64,000 bases of DNA from CAMCXE01 sp046347475 (GCA_046347475.1 JAXMGD010000002.1:186001-250000), one strand, 5' to 3'; shown: positions 8,419-18,246, numbered from the stretch's first letter. Notes: generated by a model not told the origin, from the letters alone. Made by a program: numbers and translations.

Positions 8419-10569
8419 ATGTCAAAAAAAACCAGCCTTGTACTCGCCGGGTTAGGCGTTATTGGCCTGCTCGCCTGGTGGGCTAGCCAAAAACCTGATC
8501 CTATTGATACACCAAAAGCAGAAGGTAAAACCCCCGCTGATTTCCCGCAAACAGCCTCCAACTGGTTTGACGCCATGGACGACGGCGTATCACTGACCGA
8601 TGAAGAACGCAAAGGGCGCAATACCTGGTTAATTTGGACCGGTGGCAACCAAGAATTTTGGAATCACATGGCCACTCATAGTTTTGGCACCGTTGATTTA
8701 TTAAAAATTCTCGACTCTCGCAAACGCGCCGAGCGATTTGATTGGTACGGCGTTATTAACGACCCAGACATGCAGCAGGCCAGCAAGCCTGACGCCTATG
8801 GTCTGTGGCTGGATACTCCAAAAGGTGATTTACCTAAAGATGTAGACCCTAAGGTTTATGGCGTGCCCTCCGGCATAGTGGGTTTGCGTTTGTATCCGAA
8901 TCCTGCTTTTGACGAAAATGCCAAGGCGGCTTGGAATGCAGAGCGCTATTACAGTGACCAAGATTATTATTACAACCCTAAATTAGTACGCCCCTACATG
9001 GTGGGAATGAGTTGTGGCTTTTGCCACGTTTCATTTCACCCCAACCACGCCCCAGAAAATCCTGCCGAACCTAAATGGGCTAATCTATCCAATAATATCG
9101 GCGCACAGTACATGTGGATCAGCCGAGTATTTGGTTACGATTTAAAACCCGACAATTTTATCTGGCAAATTTTCAACACCATGCAACCCGGTGCTATTGA
9201 TACGTCCTTTATTGCCACTGACAACATTAACAACCCGCGCACCATGAATGCCATCTACAATGTGGGCGCCCGCTTAGGTGTTGGTCAAGTGGAAAAACAA
9301 GGCCCACAAAACATGCATTTTGAAGGGCAAAAAAGTGAAATGGCCGTACCGCATATTTTAAAAGATGGCTCCGACTCTGTCGGTATTCTCGGTGCGCTGA
9401 GCCGTGTTTATGTCAATATCGGGCAATTTCACCAACAGTGGTTTGAAAATCATAACCCGATTTTAGGCGGCAAACCGCAAACACCTTTTCCCGTTGAAAA
9501 AGCCCAACAAAATTCCGTTTATTGGCAATCCACATCTGAACGTGTAGGCCCCTTGGCAGCGTTTTTCTTAAAAGCGGCAGGCCCCATGCCCTTGGCGGCG
9601 ACACCTGAAGGCAAAGCATTCTTAAGTGATGATGACGATACCTTAAAACAAGGCAAACTCGTCTTCGCGGATAACTGTGCAAGCTGTCACTCCAGCAAAC
9701 AACCCAAAGCGGCGAAAGGCTCTGATGACTATAAAAGCGAGATGCGCGATTTGGTATTGGAAGATGACTTTTTAGAAAATAATTATCTCTCCACCGATGA
9801 GCGCATCCCGGTCACAGAATTAAAAACCAATGCCTGTAGTGCCCTAGCGACCAACGCAATGAAAGGCCATGTATGGGATAATTTTTCCTCTGATACCTAT
9901 AAAAATTTACCTGCGGTCGGCCCCATCGAAGTGCAGCACCCACTTACCGGTGCTACCTTTAAATACACTCCGCCGGGTGGCGGGCCGGGTTATACGCGGG
10001 TAGCAAGTCTGGTCGCCACCTGGGCGAGCGCACCTTATTTACACAATAATTCAGTCGGTGCGTACAACCAAGATCCATCCGTGCAAGGCCGTATGAAAGC
10101 GTTTGATGACGCCATAGATAAGCTACTCAACCCCGAAAAACGCCTGGGTTTAGCCTCGGTATACCGCACAACAGAAGAGAGTTGGCTGCGCGTTAGCCCC
10201 AGTTTTATACCTAAATTTTTGCAGCCTTTGCTGGGCGAATTAAAAGATGACGACGGTAATATCGCTATTGGCCCCATACCGAAAGGAACGCCCGTCAACC
10301 TTTTGGTAAATATCGATATGACCTTGGATGATGTTGAAAAGATAAAAGCCAATTTAAAAGTATTGTTAAAAGTTAAAAAGGCGCTAAAAGAAATTCATAA
10401 AAACAACCTAACTGGCGATGCCGCCGCAGACGCCTTAAAGCCGTTAGTGGATGATTTGATTTCGATTAGCAAATGCCCAGACTATGTGACAGACCGCGGC
10501 CACTACTACGGCTCGGATCTATCAGCGGCCGATAAACACGCGCTGATTGAATACATGAAATACTTTTAA
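8419..10569 (+). CDS. RoxA-class di-heme cytochrome c (putative haem dioxygenase/peroxidase)
   Basis: A 716-residue exported protein with two covalent haem sites, CGFCH at 199-203 and CASCH at 420-424. Residues 1-24 form a Lys-rich start and hydrophobic segment, an uncleaved anchor or signal peptide. Landmarks between and after the haem sites, such as DNINNPRTMNAIYN (about 268-281), RVYVNIGQF (about 329-337) and ATWASAPYLHNNSVG, fit the rubber oxygenase RoxA/RoxB and di-heme peroxidase superfamily. Some members cleave polyisoprene and others dioxygenate fatty acids; the substrate here is unknown. ATG at 8419 is chosen because GGAG stands just upstream; a longer frame from 8308 lacks support. 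It is the first of four plus-strand genes (GMC flavoprotein, patatin, second di-heme protein). Confidence 0.82.
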   Translation: MSKKTSLVLAGLGVIGLLAWWASQKPDPIDTPKAEGKTPADFPQTASNWFDAMDDGVSLTDEERKGRNTWLIWTGGNQEFWNHMATHSFGTVDLLKILDSRKRAERFDWYGVINDPDMQQASKPDAYGLWLDTPKGDLPKDVDPKVYGVPSGIVGLRLYPNPAFDENAKAAWNAERYYSDQDYYYNPKLVRPYMVGMSCGFCHVSFHPNHAPENPAEPKWANLSNNIGAQYMWISRVFGYDLKPDNFIWQIFNTMQPGAIDTSFIATDNINNPRTMNAIYNVGARLGVGQVEKQGPQNMHFEGQKSEMAVPHILKDGSDSVGILGALSRVYVNIGQFHQQWFENHNPILGGKPQTPFPVEKAQQNSVYWQSTSERVGPLAAFFLKAAGPMPLAATPEGKAFLSDDDDTLKQGKLVFADNCASCHSSKQPKAAKGSDDYKSEMRDLVLEDDFLENNYLSTDERIPVTELKTNACSALATNAMKGHVWDNFSSDTYKNLPAVGPIEVQHPLTGATFKYTPPGGGPGYTRVASLVATWASAPYLHNNSVGAYNQDPSVQGRMKAFDDAIDKLLNPEKRLGLASVYRTTEESWLRVSPSFIPKFLQPLLGELKDDDGNIAIGPIPKGTPVNLLVNIDMTLDDVEKIKANLKVLLKVKKALKEIHKNNLTGDAAADALKPLVDDLISISKCPDYVTDRGHYYGSDLSAADKHALIEYMKYF

Positions 10570-11040
10570 TCGACACGCACAGGGATGTGCCATTGGGTTT
10601 TTCCGCCTCTATTGGCTATTTGATTTACTCAACTGTGTTTATCACCTGGGTATACAATCAAATACTCATCTACTTTTTAACTGGGTGGGTGTGGTGCCGG
10701 GAAAAATTGGGCATGGATGCCGCATGAGCGGCTTAAACCATTGCGATTCCTGCTAAAAATAAAAAGACTCGTGTAGGGATAAGCTGATCAAACGGCCAAC
10801 CTAGCTGCTTGCTGCAATACCACTTTGCTAGCTCTGGCAGCGTTAAATTTGGCTGACAAGCACAGCTAATAAAACGTGTCGTTCAGAGCAACAGCTGTCT
10901 AAAAAGAACAATAGTTTAAAAGAACCTAAACCAGATAAACCATCAAGTAGGGACAGCACGCACTTAGCGCAGATAATCTGCGGCTTATTTAATTTACCTA
11001 TGCGCAGAACAAGCGCCCCTACATTATTTGGAGAAGCCCC
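10570..11040. other. Intergenic region with degraded repeats
   Basis: No gene. Bases 10686-10740 (around gcatggatgcc and gcggcttaa) resemble part of repeat R1 in degraded form, and 10802-10855 is a copy of repeat R2. The ribosome-binding site of the next gene (ttggag, about 11027-11032) closes the region. Confidence 0.55.
10802..10855 (+). repeat. Dispersed repeat R2, copy b
   Basis: About 85% identical to 7938-7989 over ~52 bp in the same orientation. It lies about 185 nt upstream of the GMC oxidoreductase start. Confidence 0.7.
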
Positions 11041-12882
11041 ATGCCCCATGCCCACGCTGAATTTGATTATATTGTTGTTGGCTCAGGGGCAGGCGGAGGC
11101 CCACTCGCTGCAAATCTTGCTAAAGCCGGTAAAAAGGTTTTATTACTGGAGGCGGGCGGTGATGATGAACCCTACAATTATCAAGTACCGGTATTTCATC
11201 CCAATGCATCTGAAGATGAAAGTCTAAGGTGGGATTTTTTCGTGCGCCATTATGCGGATGAGGCTCAGCAACAGCGCGACAGCAAAATGACACCCGATAA
11301 AAATGGTGTGCTCTATCCCCGCTCGGGCACCCTAGGCGGCTGTACCGCCCACAACGCTATGATTACAGTTTACCCGCACAATAGTGACTGGGATTACATC
11401 GCAACTATTACCGGCGATGCTTCTTGGAACAGCGATAATATGCGCAATTATTTTCAGCGTTTTGAAAATAATCGTGCTCACCCGTTTAAACGTCTATGGG
11501 CCATGCTGGGCATCAACCCTGCCCGCTTTGGTTTTAATGGCTGGCTAAATTCCAGCATGCCCAATCCGGGCGCTGATATTTTAAAAGATCGACAATTACT
11601 TGAATTACTAAAAGATTCTGCCTGGGCTGCATTTAAAGCCATTGGCCGCCCCGTGCAAACGCTTGAGCGCGGTTTAAAAGGCCTACTTGACCCTAATGAT
11701 TGGCGCTTGGTAAAACAAAGTGCAGAGGGTTTACGCTACACGCCTCTCGCGACAAAACAAGGCAAGCGTATGGGCACCCGAGATTATATTCGCGCGGTAG
11801 CCAAAGAATTCCCCGAGCGATTAATTGTCCGCACACACGCATTAGTCACCCGTGTTCTATTCGATGAAACCAATACCGCAATAGGCGTTGAATACCAAAT
11901 TGGCAAACATTTATATGCCGCTGACCCGCGCGCCAATGGACAAGCACCGGCTGGCTACGAGCAGGAATTTGCTAAACACGAAGTGATTCTCTCAGGAGGT
12001 GCATTTAATACCCCCCAGCTATTAATGCTCTCAGGGATAGGGCCGGAAGAAGAATTAACCCGCCACAATATAGCCGTGCGCGTAAATTTACCCGGTGTGG
12101 GACGCAACCTGCAGGATCGTTATGAAGTTGGTGTCGTCAGTGAAATGAACCAGCCCTTCTCCCTATTGGAGGGTTCCACTTTTCGCGCCCCTGAAGCCGG
12201 TGAAACCCCCGATCCCCAATTTAAAGATTGGCTGGAGGGAAAAGGTGTATACACAACCAATGGTGCCGTTTTAGCCGCCATTTTGCGCTCGGCCCCCGAG
12301 CGCACCGAGCCTGATTTATTTGTATTTGCCCTGGCGGGTAATTTTTATGGCTACTTCCCAGGCTATTCAAAAATAATTACCGAAGGGCATAAGTATTTTA
12401 CCTGGGCCATACTTAAGGCACACACCAATAATACCGGTGGGGTCGTTAAATTGCGCAGCAATAATCCGCGGGATGTGCCCGACATTAATTTCCATTATTT
12501 CGATGAAGGGACAGACACTGCAGGCGAGGATTTAGAGTCGGTTATTAATGGCGTGGAATTTGTGCGCAAAATGACCGCAAGCGCAAGCGATGTCATTAAA
12601 CAAGAAATTATTCCCGGCCAGGCAATCGCCAGCCGCGAAGCCATAGGACAATGGATCAAAGACAATGCCTGGGGCCACCACGCCTCCTGCACCTGTAAAA
12701 TTGGCGCCGACAACGACCCCATGGCTGTGCTGGACAGCCAATTTAGAGTGCGCGGGGTGAAAAATTTACGGGTAGTGGATGCCTCAGTATTCCCTAAAAT
12801 TCCCGGCTTTTTTATCGTCTCCTGTGTATACATGATCAGCGAAAAAGCGGCGGAGGTTATTCTAGCGGGCGAAAAATTTTAA
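11041..12882 (+). CDS. GMC family FAD-dependent oxidoreductase
   Basis: A 613-residue glucose-methanol-choline oxidoreductase. The N-terminus carries the FAD-binding signature DYIVVGSGAGGGPLAANLA and, 20 residues on, the LLLEAGGD acidic end of the fold. The second GMC signature, SGGAFNTPQLLMLSGIGP, lies about two thirds of the way to the catalytic end. The catalytic region near the C-terminus has WGHHASCTCKIG with His at 546-547, followed by LRVVDASVFP. These enzymes oxidise alcohols to aldehydes or ketones. The start has a good GGAG site. No signal peptide is visible, so it may be cytoplasmic or co-exported with a partner. The neighbours suggest a hydroxylated lipid or isoprenoid as substrate, which is inference. 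Confidence 0.9.
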   Translation: MPHAHAEFDYIVVGSGAGGGPLAANLAKAGKKVLLLEAGGDDEPYNYQVPVFHPNASEDESLRWDFFVRHYADEAQQQRDSKMTPDKNGVLYPRSGTLGGCTAHNAMITVYPHNSDWDYIATITGDASWNSDNMRNYFQRFENNRAHPFKRLWAMLGINPARFGFNGWLNSSMPNPGADILKDRQLLELLKDSAWAAFKAIGRPVQTLERGLKGLLDPNDWRLVKQSAEGLRYTPLATKQGKRMGTRDYIRAVAKEFPERLIVRTHALVTRVLFDETNTAIGVEYQIGKHLYAADPRANGQAPAGYEQEFAKHEVILSGGAFNTPQLLMLSGIGPEEELTRHNIAVRVNLPGVGRNLQDRYEVGVVSEMNQPFSLLEGSTFRAPEAGETPDPQFKDWLEGKGVYTTNGAVLAAILRSAPERTEPDLFVFALAGNFYGYFPGYSKIITEGHKYFTWAILKAHTNNTGGVVKLRSNNPRDVPDINFHYFDEGTDTAGEDLESVINGVEFVRKMTASASDVIKQEIIPGQAIASREAIGQWIKDNAWGHHASCTCKIGADNDPMAVLDSQFRVRGVKNLRVVDASVFPKIPGFFIVSCVYMISEKAAEVILAGEKF

Positions 12883-12930
12883 GGAACTGCTGATTTAATT
12901 AGCAACGTTTTGAAATTCATTAATAGTCAG

Positions 12931-12990
12931 AATTCGCAACATTTAACGCCGCCAGGCCTAGCAAAGTAGCACTTCAATGTACTGCTAAGC
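12931..12990 (-). repeat. Dispersed repeat R2, copy c (inverted, diverged)
   Basis: Read on the minus strand, a core of about 34 bp (actttgctaggcctggcggc and beyond) aligns with copies a and b at roughly 80% identity. It lies about 250 nt upstream of the patatin gene. The 12883-13238 intergenic region otherwise holds only the patatin ribosome-binding site (aaggggg, about 13224-13230) and no gene. Confidence 0.55.
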
Positions 12991-13238
12991 CACCACCAGC
13001 CCTGGGCTAATCGCCTTAATTCCATGGTTGGTATTTTCAATACTTTTTCAAACGCACAGCAGCGGGCATGGAGCCCACACCGGAGCAAGCCAACGCTTTT
13101 AAAAAAGGCAACACCAGGAATTAACAAAGCATCCAAAACAATAGCAGCGCGGAGCGCTGTTATGCGCTCAACACAGGCCTGCGCACATCCATAAGGGTTA
13201 CCAGTAAATGCCAATATTGAGTCCTAAGGGGGCGAAGT

Positions 13239-15512
13239 ATGAGTGAGCACTATACCCAAAAATTTCAAGACGTTCTGGACCTGGAACATCATCATATTAA
13301 CGCCAGCCGCGAGCGCGCGGGAATGCCCACAGACGTATATACAGCGCTCGCAATTTCAGGCGGCGGCATTCGTTCTGCATCGTTTGCGCTAGGCGTAATA
13401 CAGGGTTTAGTATCAGCCAATCTATTAAAGAAAATAGATTATATGTCTACTGCATCAGGGGGCGGCTATATAGGTTCGGCACTCACGTGGTGTTTACATC
13501 GCGGCATAAGCCCTGATGAACCCGCTGGCGTTGAACCGGATAATTTCCCTCTGGGCCGAGCCCGTGCGCCTGCGGATGCGGCGCAAAATAAAGCGTTAAA
13601 TTTTATCCGCATGCACGGCAATTATTTAACACCCACCACTCAAATCAACGGCTGGTCATTATTAGGCTTAATTTTACGCACCAGCACTATTTCCCTAATC
13701 GCCTATTTTACTCTGCTATCAACACTCATGCTGGTTCCTATGTGGCTGGGAATTTTTAAGCCCGTAACCTGGCTGCCACAGTTACACGGCACACCGCTGC
13801 AACTATTTCTACACAATTATTGCTGGCTTGCCACACTAATTGCCATGGGGGCATTTATTGTGCAGTGCTTGTGGTTCGCCATTTTTTCTGGAATCGCGTG
13901 GAAATCATCGTTATTCCGCTATACGGTTAGAACGAACGCACAAAAACGTCTGGGTCGATTACTGACAATCATTACCCTAAGCTTTTTGGTAGGCAGCATA
14001 CCCTGGCTGCACCAATTGAGTTTAGAACTGCTGTTATCCTTAAAGATGACGGAAGGTTACGAGATCTGGAAAATGAATGCATCTGAAGACAATGCCAATC
14101 TAGCCGAGCATTTTCAACGCATACAGGGGGTGATAGCGGCCATTTCCGCATCCGCAGGGTCTTTGATAGGGTTTATCCAATATGTGCGTGCTCGCCGCGG
14201 CAACACCACGGATAACTCCTTTATTTTTTATATAGCATCAGCACTTATTCTTTATGGCCTCACCTACAGCGCATTTGTATTTAATAGCGCTATTGCTGAA
14301 TTTCACATAGGGCGCTGGGTATTTTTTGGCGGTGGCCTATTGGCCATAATCCTTGGTTTATTTGTGAATACGAATTACCTAGGCCTGCATCGCATGTATC
14401 GCGACCGATTAATTGAGGCTTTTTTACCGGACCATGACTCAGTGGACTGTAATCAATGGCGCTTGGCAAAAGGTGCTGATAACACAACGCTGGATCAGTT
14501 CTGCCAAACGCCTAATGAGCGACCCTTTCATTTAATCAATACCAACTTGGTGCTAAGCGACTCTTTGGTATCAAAATATTATTCACGCGGCGGCGACAGT
14601 TTTGTATTGTCACCTCTATTTTCAGGCTCAGATGCTACCGGCTGGGTAAAAACCTGCGCCTGGCAGCGCAAACCCAAAAAATTAACCGCACGCAGCTCTG
14701 GCATTAGCCTGGCTTCAGCCATGGCGGTTTCGGGCGCGTCGGTGAACCCTAATGCGGGCAATTCTGGGCGCGGGCCCACGCGCTCCAAATTAGTTTCTAC
14801 ACTCTTAACCCTGCTTAACATCCGCTTGGGTTATTGGGTTGTAAACCCCAAACGCGTGTATCAACGCTGGTTTAAGCCGAATTTAATTTATCCAGGTTTA
14901 AATGGCAGCTTATTAGGCCCCGGCTTACACGAGAAACAAAGCATTCTTGAACTAAGTGACGGGGGGCATTTTGATAATTTAGCGCTCTATGAATTAATTC
15001 GCCGCAGGGTAAAACTGATTATTCTTTCCGATGCCGGTGCCGACCCTAACTATTGTTTTGACGACTTGGGCAATGCGGTGGAAAAAGTTCGCGTGGAATT
15101 CGGTGTGCACATTCGCTTTAGCGATGAGTATAACTTAGACAATCTGCAACCGGGCGCTGCATCTAAAAGCTGTGAGGCCGCCTATGATGTTGCCAAACAT
15201 AGCTTTGCCGTAGCGGCTATAGAATACCCTGATGGCAGCCATGGCCGCCTTATTTACATTAAGGCCACCTTAATTGAAGGCCTGCCAGCGGATGTGTACA
15301 ATTACAAAAAATCAAACCCTGCGTTTCCCCACGAGCCTACGGCGGATCAATTTTTTAGTGAAGTACAAATTGAGGCCTATAGGGAGCTGGGTTATCGGCT
15401 GACCTGGGATATGCTAAATAAAAACGGCATTATTGGCAGCGATGGCAATTGGCAACCAGAGCGAAATCTCGACATTCTCAAACCTAAACAGGCGAACGAA
15501 GCGGCAACTTAA
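13239..15512 (+). CDS. Patatin-like phospholipase with a central membrane-spanning block
   Basis: A 757-residue protein with split patatin catalytic motifs. The oxyanion-type loop GGGIRS is at 41-46 and the probable nucleophile region STASGGGYIG at 70-79, where the usual G-x-S-x-G is altered to A-S-G-G-G. The dyad aspartate is in SDGGHFDN (Asp574). Between these, roughly residues 140-385, are about six hydrophobic segments long enough to span a membrane. The family hydrolyses acyl esters of phospholipids or other lipids. The membrane insert suggests action at the inner membrane. It lies between a GMC flavoprotein and a di-heme lipoprotein. The ribosome-binding site is GGGGGCGAAGT. The substrate is unknown. 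Confidence 0.85.
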   Translation: MSEHYTQKFQDVLDLEHHHINASRERAGMPTDVYTALAISGGGIRSASFALGVIQGLVSANLLKKIDYMSTASGGGYIGSALTWCLHRGISPDEPAGVEPDNFPLGRARAPADAAQNKALNFIRMHGNYLTPTTQINGWSLLGLILRTSTISLIAYFTLLSTLMLVPMWLGIFKPVTWLPQLHGTPLQLFLHNYCWLATLIAMGAFIVQCLWFAIFSGIAWKSSLFRYTVRTNAQKRLGRLLTIITLSFLVGSIPWLHQLSLELLLSLKMTEGYEIWKMNASEDNANLAEHFQRIQGVIAAISASAGSLIGFIQYVRARRGNTTDNSFIFYIASALILYGLTYSAFVFNSAIAEFHIGRWVFFGGGLLAIILGLFVNTNYLGLHRMYRDRLIEAFLPDHDSVDCNQWRLAKGADNTTLDQFCQTPNERPFHLINTNLVLSDSLVSKYYSRGGDSFVLSPLFSGSDATGWVKTCAWQRKPKKLTARSSGISLASAMAVSGASVNPNAGNSGRGPTRSKLVSTLLTLLNIRLGYWVVNPKRVYQRWFKPNLIYPGLNGSLLGPGLHEKQSILELSDGGHFDNLALYELIRRRVKLIILSDAGADPNYCFDDLGNAVEKVRVEFGVHIRFSDEYNLDNLQPGAASKSCEAAYDVAKHSFAVAAIEYPDGSHGRLIYIKATLIEGLPADVYNYKKSNPAFPHEPTADQFFSEVQIEAYRELGYRLTWDMLNKNGIIGSDGNWQPERNLDILKPKQANEAAT

Positions 15513-15700
15513 ACCTGTAGCACTGAATTATCGAGACATGATTTTTAAATAGACAGATTGCACTGTAATTTTCAAAAAATTTTCTAACCACCACACATTT
15601 TACATACCCTTTATGAGCACAAACACAGTGCTGGCAAGGGCACCACAATCCTATTTACCCACCATATTTTTAAAATGGGTTCGGTTTAACGAGGAACATT

Positions 15701-17461
15701 ATGAGCTTTTCCATACGCACCACTTTATTAGCGGTATCATTTTTATTCTGTGGTTGCGAAGGCAAGCTGCCGGAATATCATGCACCCCATCAAGTGCACT
15801 GGCTTAACCAAAACTGGAGCCCCGAAGTGTGGGAGGGTTTTTATCACACGCCCCAAGGGACAGAAATTATTCCCTACAACTGGTTTCTCGCCTTGGAGCA
15901 ACCCCAATTATCAATTAATCCTTTTTACAAAATACCTTTATTTAGCGAGACCAACTACCTAGGCCGCTTTGGATTTCTGCCCGCCGATAAATCCGCCTTA
16001 AACCCGGATGGTTTGCCAGTGGGTTTTGCTAAAGACGATAAATTTGTCGACCCTTATACTCAGGAGCACAAAACGGTTGTTTCCTTTACGTGTGCAGCCT
16101 GTCACACCGGCCAATTGGATGTCATTGATAACGACAATCAGCGCATCGGTATACGCATCGACGGTGGTGGCTCATTGGCGAACCCCACTTTATTTGAAGC
16201 CGAGTTAGGCAAAGCTCTATTGCTCACAGAAAAAATCCCCACCCGCTTTAATCGTTTTGCCAAACGAGTATTAGGCGCCAACTATAGTGCCGAAGCCAAA
16301 GCCAGTTTAAAAAATCAACTCAAACAATTGGTGCGCAGCGGCTTGCAGCTGCAAAAAATACGCGAGACCAAACATATTTACCCTATTGAATTAGGCTTTG
16401 GCCGCGTAGATGCGCTGAACGATATTGGCAACCAGGTATTTGCCAGCCAGCTGAGCGAAAAAAACTGGGGCGTATCCGGCGCACCTGTGAATTTCCCGCA
16501 TATTTGGGAAACTTCCTGGTTTGATTATGTGCAATATAACGGCTCCATCCCCAACCCATTAGTGCGTAATATTGGTGAATCCCTAGGGGTTAAATCGCCT
16601 ATTATTTTAACTGGCGATAAAAGTAATTGGTTTAAAACCTCCGTTAATATTGAAAACCTAGTTTTAATGGAGGAGTGGCTCGCAGGCGATGCGCCTTATC
16701 AAGGGCTGCAGGCCCCCAGTTGGCCTGAGCAATATTTAGGTGCGGTGGATCAAGAAAAAGCCGCCAACGGCCAAAAACTTTATGCTGAACTCTGCATCGG
16801 TTGTCATTACGCCAGCCGAGATGTTTTACAGCGGGATGCGGTAGCTGAATCCCCCATTTATTGGACGGCCCGCAACAGCCTCGGCCAACCGCTATTAAAA
16901 GTAGTGATGACCGATTTAGATGTGATCGGCACCGACCCCAAACAAGCGATGGATTTTATTAATCGCACCATTGATACAGGCAATTTAGGGCTCGGCGTCA
17001 TTAACGGCGGTGAGGCTTTAACCTACGTGGTAGAACAAGTAGCCAAACGGTATTTCACCGATCACGCTATTTCAGAAGAGGATCAATTAAAATATACCAA
17101 CGGCCACAAGCTCGGGGCAGAACCTCCTCGCACACCCAAGGCCTATATGGCGCGCCCTTTAACCGGCATATGGGCAACCCCGCCTTTTTTACATAACGGC
17201 TCAGTGCCCACGCTGTACCATTTATTGTCACCCGCCAGCGAGCGCCCCAGCCAATTTACTACCGGAAGCCGTTTATTTGATGCAAAAATGGTGGGCTACG
17301 ACTGGGCACCTAACGCCAATATTATTCCATTTAATACTACACTACCCGGCAATTCCAATCTCGGCCACGAATTCAATGACGGCTCAGGCACGGGAATTAT
17401 TGGGCGTAAATTGACGGAAACCGAGCGCTGGGAATTAGTGGAATACCTAAAAACGCTTTAA
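15701..17461 (+). CDS. Second di-heme cytochrome c, probable lipoprotein
   Basis: A 586-residue protein with CAACH at 131-135 and CIGCH at 365-369, both CxxCH haem sites. The N-terminus is a short hydrophobic signal ending FLFCGC, so lipidation at Cys19 is likely although the box is not canonical. The C-terminal stretch with PLTGIWATPPFLHNGSVPT is typical of the RoxA-like di-heme peroxidase superfamily. It differs clearly from the first di-heme protein (586 versus 716 residues, different spacing), so it is a distinct paralogue rather than a duplicate. ATG at 15701 follows a GAGGA site. A role as electron partner or second oxygenase of the cluster is inference. Confidence 0.82.
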   Translation: MSFSIRTTLLAVSFLFCGCEGKLPEYHAPHQVHWLNQNWSPEVWEGFYHTPQGTEIIPYNWFLALEQPQLSINPFYKIPLFSETNYLGRFGFLPADKSALNPDGLPVGFAKDDKFVDPYTQEHKTVVSFTCAACHTGQLDVIDNDNQRIGIRIDGGGSLANPTLFEAELGKALLLTEKIPTRFNRFAKRVLGANYSAEAKASLKNQLKQLVRSGLQLQKIRETKHIYPIELGFGRVDALNDIGNQVFASQLSEKNWGVSGAPVNFPHIWETSWFDYVQYNGSIPNPLVRNIGESLGVKSPIILTGDKSNWFKTSVNIENLVLMEEWLAGDAPYQGLQAPSWPEQYLGAVDQEKAANGQKLYAELCIGCHYASRDVLQRDAVAESPIYWTARNSLGQPLLKVVMTDLDVIGTDPKQAMDFINRTIDTGNLGLGVINGGEALTYVVEQVAKRYFTDHAISEEDQLKYTNGHKLGAEPPRTPKAYMARPLTGIWATPPFLHNGSVPTLYHLLSPASERPSQFTTGSRLFDAKMVGYDWAPNANIIPFNTTLPGNSNLGHEFNDGSGTGIIGRKLTETERWELVEYLKTL

Positions 17462-17494
17462 TTGAGATTCAGCCCGTCAATTCAACGCAATAAT

Positions 17495-17524
17495 GCCGAC
17501 CTCAGCACTCGCACTGAGGTCGGC
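17495..17524 (+). terminator. Strong hairpin after the second di-heme gene
   Basis: A perfect 10-bp stem (gccgacctca/tgaggtcggc) with a 10-nt loop lies 33 nt after the stop. There is no U-tract after it, so it may be a processing or Rho-associated structure rather than a standard intrinsic terminator. Confidence 0.5.
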
Positions 17525-18246
17525 CCACTGCTCCACAAACCCTATTCACACTCGCACCTTTAACGGCCTCTAAGCATGAAATGGGGCAGCATGACTATGC
17601 GGAATCAAGTGCAGATGCACACACAGTCAAAACACTCAACGTCATCACCACATAAACACATACATCAGCAACGGACATACCTACCTCCTGCAATGAGTAT
17701 TGCGCAACAGAGTAAATGCTACAGCGAGGGTCGCTGCACGCATTAATTATATGCCCGCTGGAATATTCACAGGATCACTCAAGCGCCAACGCTTCGACCA
17801 TTTATAAATGTGCAGATTTTTTTTAGCATCGAGAGGCTATTAAAACCTCAAGCATGGAGCTTAAGATTAAATTGAAAAATGAATCCCCTACCGATAGGCT
17901 TTTAGTTTATAAAAGGCCCCAGCAACAAGGTAGTAACTAACCCCATTAAGCCGCACCAGCCGCTAATCTCAAAACCTCGATTAAATTCAGGTGCGATAGA
18001 CTAGGCGCAGGTCTGAATAATATAAATTTAGTAGGCCGTTAAAATAGGTTAGCGGCTACGACCTAACAAGGAAGTTTTGACGCAGACGCCGCTGTGTACA
18101 CTTGGCATAGAAGAATTTTCGTTAATTTTAACGCTGTGAGATAAAGAGATAAGATTTCAACAAGCGGCTAAACGAGAATTCAGCCTGCCGGACTGCTAGG
18201 GTCAACTCAAATAAAAGATTGAATTGTGGTGGTTAGCGTAAATAGG
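17525..18246. other. Intergenic region, nothing recognised
   Basis: About 720 AT-rich bases between convergent genes. I see no open frame with family motifs, no tRNA and no clear terminator for the minus-strand gene that ends at 18247. Confidence 0.5.
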
